A stretch of DNA of 64,000 bases from Thermocrinis ruber (GTDB lineage Bacteria; Aquificota; Aquificia; Aquificales; Aquificaceae). The DNA is taken from NCBI RefSeq assembly GCF_000512735.1, contig NZ_CP007028.1, positions 434,001-498,000 on the forward strand. Reading direction: 5' to 3'. Of this stretch, positions 36,634-43,600 are shown one piece after another. How positions within the stretch are numbered: position 1 is the stretch's first letter; every line of letters begins with the position of its first letter. The notes beneath the pieces were generated by a model. It ran no database searches and was not told the DNA's origin. It worked only from the letters and a program-made list of their open reading frames with translations. Both the position numbers and the translations under genes were made by a program.

Positions 36634-37976
36634 GAGAGCTTTTGAGAAAGATCCCACAGGTGTCCAAGCTCATAGAAGAGTATGGAAAGGTTCATGGAGA
36701 TAGCCCACTGCTTAGGATGGCAATAAAAAATGCGGTGGATAAGGTAAGAAGGGAAATTTTGGAGGGCAAAAGAAGCCATCTGGAGGACCTTGGGTTGGTT
36801 ATAGAGGAGGAGCTAAAAAGGCTAAAAAGAACAAACCTGAGGAGGGTAATAAACGCCACTGGAGTGGTCATAAACACAAACTTAGGAAGGTCTGTCCTTT
36901 CGGAGGAGACCGCTAACTTTATAAAAGAAATCGCCACCCATTACAGCAATTTGGAGTTTGACTTGGAGGAGGGGAAAAGGGGTTCAAGGGTGCGTTTGGT
37001 GGAGGAGCTATTGGTAGATTTGGTTGGCTGTGAGTCCGCCCATGTGGTAAATAACAACGCTGGAGCGGTCTTTTTAGTATTGAACACCCATGCAAAGGAC
37101 AGGGAGGTTATAGTCTCCCGGGGCGAGCTTGTAGAAATTGGGGGAAGCTTTCGTATCCCGGACATTATGAGGGCTTCTGGGGCAATCTTGGTGGAAGTGG
37201 GCACCACCAACAAAACAAGGCTACAGGATTACAAAAACGCCATCAGCCCAAACACTGCCCTGATAATGAAGGTGCATAAGAGCAACTTTTACATGGAGGG
37301 TTTTATAGAAGAAGTGAAGGCGGAAGAGCTTTTGAGTTTGGGTCTGCCTGTCTACTATGATGCGGGTAGTGGTCTTCTTATGGACCTAAGAAAGCTCGGT
37401 ATAAATTACGAAGAGCCCTCCTTTGAGGAGCTTATAAAGAAAGGTCTGCATTTGGTCTCCGGTAGCGGAGATAAGCTCTTGGGCGGTCCCCAAGCGGGGC
37501 TGATCTTAGGAAAGAGAGAGTTTGTGGAACCCTTGAAGAAAAATCCGCTTAGCAGGGTTCTCAGGGTTGACAAGCTTACCCTCTCAGCCCTTGAGCATAC
37601 CCTAAGACTTTACAGGGAAGAGAGGTATGAGGAGATACCTACCCTGCGTATGCTTTCCACAGCGGAGGAGGAGCTAAAGAAAAAAGCAAAAAAGGTGGCA
37701 AAACACTTAAAAAATGTAAAGTGGTTAAGTGTATCTATTGTTAGAGAACTCTCAGTGTGCGGAGGGGGAAGCCTACCGGAGCTAAAGCTACCTACCTATT
37801 GCGTGGCAATAAAGCATCAAAGGATTAGCCCTCAAGAGTTATACAAGTGGCTGTTAAAACAGGAGCCTCCAGTGGTTGGCAGGTTGAGGGATGACTTGCT
37901 ACTGCTTGACATGAGAACGGTCCTTGAGGAGGATATAAAGCCTCTGATTTCGGTGCTTAAGGGTTTAGAGTTCTAA
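36630..37976 (+). CDS. selA: L-seryl-tRNA(Sec) selenium transferase SelA
   Basis: A 448-residue PLP enzyme converting Ser-tRNA-Sec to Sec-tRNA-Sec with selenophosphate. The N-terminal domain, including RRVINATGVVINTNLGRS, recognises tRNA-Sec and forms the decamer. The PLP lysine is Lys282 in SGSGDKLLGGPQAG. The start is GTG 36630, overlapping selB. Downstream are 99 non-coding bases (37977-38075) with AT-rich strings and a GGAGG before the next gene, but no clear terminator. Confidence 0.96.
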   Translation: MRELLRKIPQVSKLIEEYGKVHGDSPLLRMAIKNAVDKVRREILEGKRSHLEDLGLVIEEELKRLKRTNLRRVINATGVVINTNLGRSVLSEETANFIKEIATHYSNLEFDLEEGKRGSRVRLVEELLVDLVGCESAHVVNNNAGAVFLVLNTHAKDREVIVSRGELVEIGGSFRIPDIMRASGAILVEVGTTNKTRLQDYKNAISPNTALIMKVHKSNFYMEGFIEEVKAEELLSLGLPVYYDAGSGLLMDLRKLGINYEEPSFEELIKKGLHLVSGSGDKLLGGPQAGLILGKREFVEPLKKNPLSRVLRVDKLTLSALEHTLRLYREERYEEIPTLRMLSTAEEELKKKAKKVAKHLKNVKWLSVSIVRELSVCGGGSLPELKLPTYCVAIKHQRISPQELYKWLLKQEPPVVGRLRDDLLLLDMRTVLEEDIKPLISVLKGLEF

Positions 37977-38075
37977 ATTTTCAAACGAAAAGGCGGACAC
38001 CCTTCCAAACTTTCTGATGAAAAATTTTTTCTGGCTGATTAATCTTAGTACAAATCAAATTATGGAGGTTGTAAA

Positions 38076-39131
38076 ATGGACAGGAGGAATTTTATTAAGC
38101 TTTCTGTAAGCAGTCTTGCCCTTTCAGTTCTTAACTTTCCTCAGCTTTCCTTTTCTTCAACCAAAAAAGAAAGGGCGAAGCTGATATATTCTGCCAAGCT
38201 TCCCTACGAGGGTAAAGTTAGGCTTTGGCTACCAGTACCTATGAATACAGATTATCAAAGGTTGTTAAGCTTGGAAATAAAAGGCACTCACTCGTTGAGT
38301 AGGCTTACTAAAGATGCGGTATATTCGGCACCCATACTATACTTGGAGTTTCCCGATAAGAATGAAAAGCAGGTGGAAGTTATATTTGATGTGGAATTTT
38401 GGTCAAGGAATGTAGATCTGAAGAAATTACCAAAGAACAATACCCACATACCTTCTGAGGTTGCCCTTTATCTCAAACCTACCAAACATATACCCACCGA
38501 TGGAATAGTTAAAGAGTATGCGAATAAAATCACCAAGGGTCTTAGCACAGATTACAGCAAAGTTAGGGCTATATACGATTGGGTAGTGGATAATACTTTT
38601 AGGGACCCCAAAGTTTTGGGGTGTGGCACTGGGGATGTAAAGGCTATGCTGGAAAGTGGATACTTTGGTGGAAAATGCACGGATATAAATTCCCTATTTG
38701 TAGCCCTTTGCCGAGCGTCCGGAATTCCCGCAAGGGAAATCTTTGGCATTAGGGTTAAAGCATCATCCCTATCCAAGGGCATATCTGATGTAGCGGGAGA
38801 TGCAACAAAAGCACAACACTGTAGAGCTGAGTTCTGGTTAGGACAGTGGGTACCTGCAGACCCGGCAGATGTAAGGAAGTTTATACTTGAGGAAAAGATA
38901 GATAGTATAAAAGATGAGAGGGTAAAGTTCATTAGGGAATTTATGTTCGGTGGATGGGATTTACATTGGGTTGCCTTTAACTACGCAAGGGATTTTGAAC
39001 CCGAGCCTCCTTTGAGCAGTAGGGAGACTATAAACGAGTTAATGTATCCCATAGCGGAGGTTTCTGGGAAATTGGTAGATAAATATAAGCTGACCTTTGA
39101 ACAATCCAAGTATAGAGTAGAGGTTGTATAA
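38076..39131 (+). CDS. Tat-exported transglutaminase-like protein
   Basis: A 351-residue protein. The N-terminus MDRRNFIKLSVSSLALSV fits a twin-arginine signal, so a folded protein is probably exported. The C-terminal half is a transglutaminase-like cysteine-protease-fold domain, with Cys201 in GGKCTDINSL, His248 in AQHCRAEFW and Asp262 in PADPADVRK as the likely triad. Such domains act as peptidases, amidases or cross-linkers on unknown targets. It lies between selA and selD on the same strand, 11 bp before selD, and so is probably co-expressed with the selenocysteine genes. I know of no role for such an enzyme in selenium use. Confidence 0.8.
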   Translation: MDRRNFIKLSVSSLALSVLNFPQLSFSSTKKERAKLIYSAKLPYEGKVRLWLPVPMNTDYQRLLSLEIKGTHSLSRLTKDAVYSAPILYLEFPDKNEKQVEVIFDVEFWSRNVDLKKLPKNNTHIPSEVALYLKPTKHIPTDGIVKEYANKITKGLSTDYSKVRAIYDWVVDNTFRDPKVLGCGTGDVKAMLESGYFGGKCTDINSLFVALCRASGIPAREIFGIRVKASSLSKGISDVAGDATKAQHCRAEFWLGQWVPADPADVRKFILEEKIDSIKDERVKFIREFMFGGWDLHWVAFNYARDFEPEPPLSSRETINELMYPIAEVSGKLVDKYKLTFEQSKYRVEVV

Positions 39132-39142
39132 AAATTGAAAAG

Positions 39143-40159
39143 ATGGAACTTTTGAAGCTTGTCAGGGCATCCGGTTGAGCGGCTAAGGTAGGTCCGGGGG
39201 ACCTAGAAAAGCTCCTGGCGGGGCTAAACCCATACACGGATGAGCATACCCTTTTGGGTATGGGAGATGACGCGGGGGCATATGAATACAATTGGTCAGT
39301 GTTTTTGCATACGGTGGATTTTATAACTCCCGTAGTCAATGACCCATACCTTTGGGGTGCTATATCCGCCGCCAATTCCCTTAGCGACATATACGCCACC
39401 GGAGGAGTTCCTCTAACAGCCCTTGCGGTGCTTGGCTTTAACCATTGCCAGCTTTCTTCGGAGGTCTTAAAAGAGGTGCTCAGGGGTGCCACGGACAAAC
39501 TAAGGGAGGCAAAGACTGTCCTTTTGGGCGGTCATACCGTAGACGACCAAGAGCCCAAGTTTGGGTTGGCGGTCTTTGGAGTTTGCCCATCTGGAAAGCT
39601 CTTAACACAGAGTGGAGCCAAACCCGGCGACCTTCTTTACATCACAAAACCCATAGGCGTGGGCATACTAACCAAGGCTATAAAGGAAGGGAAGATTGAA
39701 GAGAAAGATATCCCGGATGCAATTCAAAACATGCTACTTTTGAACGATAGAGCGGGCGAGCTTGCCCTAAGGGTAAATGCCAACGCCTGCACGGACATAA
39801 CCGGCTTTGGGCTTTTGGGTCATGCCTACAATGTAGCCAAAAAATCGGGAGTAAAGTTAATAATAGACTTCTCAAGGGTGCCCTTTTACGAGCAGTCTGC
39901 CCACTTTGCGAAGATGGGCATATATCCCAAGGGTGCGGTGGATAACTTTAACTTTGTGAAGCCCTCCCTTAGTTTCTCCGGCTTGGAAAGATGGGAGCTG
40001 ATCCTTCTATCGGACCCTACCACCTCCGGCGGGCTTCTTTTTACGGTTCCCAAAGAAAGAGAAAGAGATGTGCTTGCTTTAGCTAAAGAATTAAAGGTTA
40101 GCCTGCGGCATGTAGGTTGGGTTGAGGAGGGCGAAGGTTTGGAAGTTATTAAAACATAG
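39143..40159 (+). CDS. selD: Selenide, water dikinase SelD, a selenoprotein (Sec12, UGA read-through)
   Basis: Makes selenophosphate from selenide and ATP. The frame must be read from ATG 39143 through an in-frame TGA at 39176-39178. This gives 338 residues and the usual SelD N-terminus with Sec at residue 12 ([13 protein letters not shown]), where other SelD proteins have Cys or Sec, followed by the catalytic Lys15. Translation from a later ATG (39254) would lack the whole catalytic loop. Other motifs are [23 protein letters not shown] and [20 protein letters not shown]-like hairpin follows the TGA. No strong ribosome-binding site is visible. The stop codon directly touches the end of selC on the other strand. 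Confidence 0.95.
39177..39214 (+). promoter_or_regulatory. SECIS element of selD
   Basis: Ten bases after the UGA, TAGGTCC (39189-39195) pairs perfectly with GGACCTA (39199-39205) around a GGG loop. A lower stem GAGC (39177-39180) with GCTC (39211-39214) encloses it and includes bases of the UGA. Size and spacing match bacterial SECIS hairpins read by SelB. Confidence 0.85.
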
Positions 40160-40255
40160 CGGGAGAGCAAGGGAATCGAACCCTCCAGGGATTGCCAGAG
40201 CAACCCCTCACGGGATTTGAAGTCCCGGGGCGGCACCAGCCTGCCACGCTCTCCC
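40160..40255 (-). tRNA. selC: tRNA-Sec (anticodon UCA)
   Basis: A 96-nt tRNA read from the minus strand. The 8-bp acceptor stem is GGGAGAGC/GCTCTCCC with discriminator G at 40160. The D-stem is GGCA/TGCC, and the anticodon stem CGGGA/TCCCG holds the loop CTTCAAA with UCA at 40218-40220. A long variable arm (GGGGTTGC/GCAATCCC, one G-U pair) and a T-arm with loop TTCGATT complete it. These are the hallmarks of bacterial tRNA-Sec. The 3' CCA is not encoded. Its first base is the last base of the upstream gene's TAG stop, and its discriminator base is adjacent to the selD stop codon. Confidence 0.97.
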
Positions 40256-40776
40256 TATTTCCTTGGCAAACACTCTATTTGTTCTCTTATTATAAACTGC
40301 CTTATGGTATCCACCACTTCCTCAGCCCTTTTGAGCCTTTTGAGGCTTTCCGTATCTTCAGATTCAACCTTGACGAGCCATGCGTTGTAAGGGTCGCTGA
40401 TCAGGGGGCTTGGGTCCTTTTCAAGCTTGGAATTTTTATCCACTATTTTCCCACCCAAGGGAGAGGGAAAGGTGGATACTCTCTTGCCCGCCTCCACTAC
40501 CGCTAAGTTTCCATCGTATTCCACCACTGTACCCACCGGCTTGATCTTTACCGAATAAAGGGGATACACAAGGGCTGAAAGGATGGGTGTAAAGCCCACC
40601 GAATAAATGTTCTTTCCCTCCTTTTTTATCCACTGAAAGATCATCCTGTCTTCGTTTATTCTGTAGAGCCTATCCCTTTTTAGCTTACAACCGAACACAT
40701 CGATATCCTTTTCCACGTTAGCCCTCGCCAGAAAGGAAAAACTCAAGAACTTTAAAAGAAACCGCCTGTCTATCAT
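40255..40776 (-). CDS. GcvH-like lipoyl-domain protein with an export-signal-like N-terminus
   Basis: A 173-residue protein whose residues about 25-165 resemble the glycine-cleavage H protein. The strand IYSVGFTPILSAL, the hairpin AVVEAGKRVST with candidate lipoylated Lys98, and SPLGGKIVDKNSKLEKDP then DPYNAWLVKVE all align with GcvH. The first about 20 residues (DRRFLLKFLSFSFLARA) are not part of GcvH and look like a short twin-arginine signal with an ARA cleavage site. No gcvP or gcvT is nearby. It is the last protein gene of the formate dehydrogenase operon, with its start overlapping fdhE by 4 bases and its stop overlapping selC by 1. Function unknown; a redox, sulfur or C1 carrier is possible. 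GcvH-like proteins act as lipoate-binding sulfur carriers elsewhere in sulfur oxidisers. Confidence 0.75.
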   Translation of the reverse strand: MIDRRFLLKFLSFSFLARANVEKDIDVFGCKLKRDRLYRINEDRMIFQWIKKEGKNIYSVGFTPILSALVYPLYSVKIKPVGTVVEYDGNLAVVEAGKRVSTFPSPLGGKIVDKNSKLEKDPSPLISDPYNAWLVKVESEDTESLKRLKRAEEVVDTIRQFIIREQIECLPRK

Positions 40777-41543
40777 AAACCCAAGAGGTTCTTTTCATAC
40801 CTTTCAAAGCCCTGCTGTCTTGCCCAGAGGTCTAAACTTAATGTGGCAAGGTCGTCAATATGGGGAACCGCCAATCCATCAACCCTTAGGTCTATTACCT
40901 TTAGGTATGTGTTGCACTTTTTGCAAACATGCAGTTGAACATACCTGTTCCCTTCCTCGTGGATGTATTCAAAGTGATCATCCTCCACATTTCCACATTT
41001 TGGGCACTTGGTCCGGTAGTATAGCCAACCGGTATTGCACAGCACACAACTCAGATACCTCCCCCCTTCCACATCCTCCGTATCCATAATGTAAGAAACG
41101 GAGGGACGAAAGCCACATACGGGGCACTTTTCCTTTAGCCAATTTTTGAGGTCTGCGTCCGTGCTTTCAGCCATTATGGAGAAAAAAGGGTTCAAAAAGG
41201 ACAAAAATATGAACCTCTCCTCCTCCGGTGCCCACCTCTCCTTGAGAAACTCTGCTATCAGCTTTTCTATCTCTTCTTTACCCAAAGCCATCAAACTTTG
41301 CGCGGTTTCCCTAAGGGTTTCAGAGCCGTAGCTTATGCAGAGTTCCAATAGGGAATAAAATTCTTTTAAGCCTTTTCTCCAGTTGCTTTCCCCTTTGTTT
41401 TCAAGCTTTTCGTAAAAGTCTAACTGCCACCGGAGGACCTTTTCCATAAAGCTAAGAATTTCCTCCGCCTCCGGGTGCTTAGCCTTTAGGTGCTGTAGTC
41501 TGCTTATGCTGTATTCTCTTTCTTTTAACCTCACAATGCTCAT
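40773..41543 (-). CDS. fdhE: Formate dehydrogenase accessory protein FdhE
   Basis: A 256-residue cytosolic protein needed for activity of Tat-exported formate dehydrogenases. The C-terminal part has four CxxC-type motifs: CPVCG, CVLC, CPKCG and CKKC, as in rubredoxin-like FdhE. The N-terminal half is helical. It overlaps sodC and the GcvH-like gene by 4 bases each, so translation is likely coupled. Confidence 0.93.
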   Translation of the reverse strand: MSIVRLKEREYSISRLQHLKAKHPEAEEILSFMEKVLRWQLDFYEKLENKGESNWRKGLKEFYSLLELCISYGSETLRETAQSLMALGKEEIEKLIAEFLKERWAPEEERFIFLSFLNPFFSIMAESTDADLKNWLKEKCPVCGFRPSVSYIMDTEDVEGGRYLSCVLCNTGWLYYRTKCPKCGNVEDDHFEYIHEEGNRYVQLHVCKKCNTYLKVIDLRVDGLAVPHIDDLATLSLDLWARQQGFERYEKNLLGL

Positions 41544-42058
41544 TGTTTTATTACTCCGCAGGCGATCCTTGGTCCCGCATGTCCCGCTGGGTCTGTTTTG
41601 TGATCATCTGGATGCTGGTGGATCATGATGGAAGTTCCTCCTTCCTTAAAGAGGCTGTTTGGCTTTCCACGCTCAAGGGTCACAAAGGTGTTGAGAACAT
41701 GCACCCTCAGGTTGCCGTTGGCATCCGTAAACACGTTCGGCATGTCTCCTGCGTGTGGTCCCTCAGGGTTCAAGAGCCCGTGTTTTTTGTTGAAGGGATT
41801 AAAGTGTCCTTTGGCAGACATAAAGTCCGGCGGATCGCATTTTCCAAGTTCGTGTATGTGAAGGGCAAGCTCTGCGTTGGGGGGAAGTCCCTTAACATCC
41901 AACTTTATTAGTACTCCCGAGTTGGTTTGTATCAGTTCAGCTTTACCAACCTTTTCACCTTTTTGATTTATGAGCTCTGCAGACGCTTTCAACTCTTGGC
42001 TAAGTGTAAAAGTTGGAAGGACCGCCAGGGCGGCGGTCAAAAGCTTTAAAGCCCTCAT
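41540..42058 (-). CDS. sodC: Superoxide dismutase [Cu-Zn]
   Basis: A 172-residue exported Cu/Zn SOD. A signal peptide covers about residues 1-20. Metal ligands are in LHIHELGKCDPPDF (His-x-His), the GHFNPFNKKHG segment, GPHAGDMPNV and the late MIHQHPDDHKTDPAGHAG region. A disulfide is expected between the Cys of ELGKC and the Cys in PRIACGV. It should detoxify superoxide in the periplasm. It lies inside the formate dehydrogenase operon between fdhC and fdhE with ATGA overlaps, which suggests protection of the exported, oxygen-sensitive selenoenzyme. Confidence 0.95.
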   Translation of the reverse strand: MRALKLLTAALAVLPTFTLSQELKASAELINQKGEKVGKAELIQTNSGVLIKLDVKGLPPNAELALHIHELGKCDPPDFMSAKGHFNPFNKKHGLLNPEGPHAGDMPNVFTDANGNLRVHVLNTFVTLERGKPNSLFKEGGTSIMIHQHPDDHKTDPAGHAGPRIACGVIKQ

Positions 42059-42696
42059 GGCTCTCTCCTCCCAATAATTTGCTTAAACCACTTGGGATGA
42101 TGTGAGGCAGCCCAAAGGGCGGATACCTTCCCAGTTATCATACTGCTCAGAGAACCGGGCACCCCAATGGTTCCCATATAAACATGCACTATAAAGCCCG
42201 CACCCACCACTATGAAGGCAATTTCGTGCAACAATATAGCCCACCTGACCAGGGTTATTGAAAAGCTATTCGGAAACCACATAACCAATCCAGAAATCAG
42301 GAACACCGCACTTCCTATGAACACGATCCACCCAAAGAGTTTTTGCCCTGCGTTATATTTCCCCGCCTCTGGCAGTTTTTCCTCCTCTCCCTTTATGTAG
42401 TGTTTTACGCCCTTCAGCCACTTTATGTCGTCCGCATCCAAAATAAAATCCTTTGCCCATTTGAGGAACATCAAGAACACTCCCACCGAATAGACGATGC
42501 CAGCAATGGGATGTAGCCATGCGGAAAACTCCTTACCCCCCAGCACAGTCAAAAGCCAGCTAAACTTGGGAGAGTATATACCAAGACCCGAGAAAAACAG
42601 ATACAGGAAAGATATTGCCACAAGCCAATGTATAAATCTTTCAAAGGCTGAGAACCTTTGAACTTCCACATCCTCAAGGTTTTTTGTGTGTTCCAT
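42055..42696 (-). CDS. fdhC: Formate dehydrogenase cytochrome b556 (gamma) subunit
   Basis: A 213-residue, four-helix cytochrome b of the FdnI/FdoI family. Candidate heme ligands are the histidines in RFIHWLVAISF, SAWLHPIAGIVY and LLHEIAFIVVGAGFIVHVYMG. It anchors FdhAB at the outer face of the membrane and passes formate electrons to quinone. It begins 3 bp after fdhB, and sodC starts on its stop codon. Confidence 0.92.
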   Translation of the reverse strand: MEHTKNLEDVEVQRFSAFERFIHWLVAISFLYLFFSGLGIYSPKFSWLLTVLGGKEFSAWLHPIAGIVYSVGVFLMFLKWAKDFILDADDIKWLKGVKHYIKGEEEKLPEAGKYNAGQKLFGWIVFIGSAVFLISGLVMWFPNSFSITLVRWAILLHEIAFIVVGAGFIVHVYMGTIGVPGSLSSMITGKVSALWAASHHPKWFKQIIGRREP

Positions 42697-42699
42697 GGC

Positions 42700-43587
42700 T
42701 TACTCCTCCTTCTTTTCTTTCTTACCCACCTTTATGGGTCCAAAGAGTATTAGCTGTAGGAAGGCACCCAACAGAGAAGCCCACAGGATCACGCTTCCCA
42801 CCAGCTTTACGGGACCCTTCCACAGGCTAACAAGGGGAGATATACTCGCCTCTTTGGGAAGCCCATACATCTCCGGCTTATCTCCATGGGGTAGAACATA
42901 GATGTATCCAGTTCCTCCCACACCGGGTGGGTCGTATATAGCCGCATTTTCAAAGCCTCTCTGCTTTAGCTGTGCCACGATCTTTTCAGCCCTATGTAGC
43001 ATCTCCTCCCTTGTGCCAAAGTGCAGACAGTTGGTAGGACAGGTTTTCACACAGGCAGGCTCAAGCCCCGCAGAGACCCTATCCACACAGAAGTTGCACT
43101 TCCACGGCTTGTTGTTGGCGTCGTACCTTGGAATATCAAAGGGACAGCCTGAAAGGCAGAATTTACAGCCTATGCACTTGGAATGGTCAAAATCCACTAT
43201 GCCGTTTTGGTATTGAATAACCGCACCCGGCGAAGGGCAAGCCTTTAGACAACCAGGGTCCCCACAGTGCATGCATTGGTATTTGGCTATAAACCAGGTT
43301 AGCCCCTTCTCTGTTTCCGCCTCCCTGAACTTCATCATCATAAATACGCTGGGCATTAGGTCCGGATAGGATTGATATCCCACTGGTGCCTGTTCCTCCG
43401 GTAAAAGTGGGGGCTTAAGGTCGTGCCACTGGGCACATGCCGCCTCACAACCCTTACATCCTATGCAGGAGGAAACATCTACCAATATGGCTAACCTGTC
43501 CGCGGACTTTACCTCCGCGGGTGCCTTGGAGGCAGACACCCGCTTTAGCCCTGCTCCAACAGTTCCTCCAACGGTAACTGTGCTCAT
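42700..43587 (-). CDS. fdhB: Formate dehydrogenase iron-sulfur (beta) subunit
   Basis: A 295-residue protein with four [4Fe-4S] motifs of the FdnH/FdoH type: CIGCKGCEAACAQW, CMHCGDPGCLKACP, CIGCKFCLSGCP and CNFCVDRV with CVKTCPTNC. A single C-terminal helix (SVILWASLLGAFLQLILFG) fixes it in the membrane next to the cytochrome. It has no signal of its own and is probably exported with FdhA through Tat. It lies 13 bp after fdhA. Confidence 0.94.
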   Translation of the reverse strand: MSTVTVGGTVGAGLKRVSASKAPAEVKSADRLAILVDVSSCIGCKGCEAACAQWHDLKPPLLPEEQAPVGYQSYPDLMPSVFMMMKFREAETEKGLTWFIAKYQCMHCGDPGCLKACPSPGAVIQYQNGIVDFDHSKCIGCKFCLSGCPFDIPRYDANNKPWKCNFCVDRVSAGLEPACVKTCPTNCLHFGTREEMLHRAEKIVAQLKQRGFENAAIYDPPGVGGTGYIYVLPHGDKPEMYGLPKEASISPLVSLWKGPVKLVGSVILWASLLGAFLQLILFGPIKVGKKEKKEE

Positions 43588-43600
43588 TGCATTACCTCCT

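Noticed and set aside
39254-40159. A shorter SelD beginning at ATG 39254
   Set aside because: It would lack the whole catalytic N-terminal loop; the in-frame UGA with a SECIS and the nearby Sec machinery support the longer selenoprotein.
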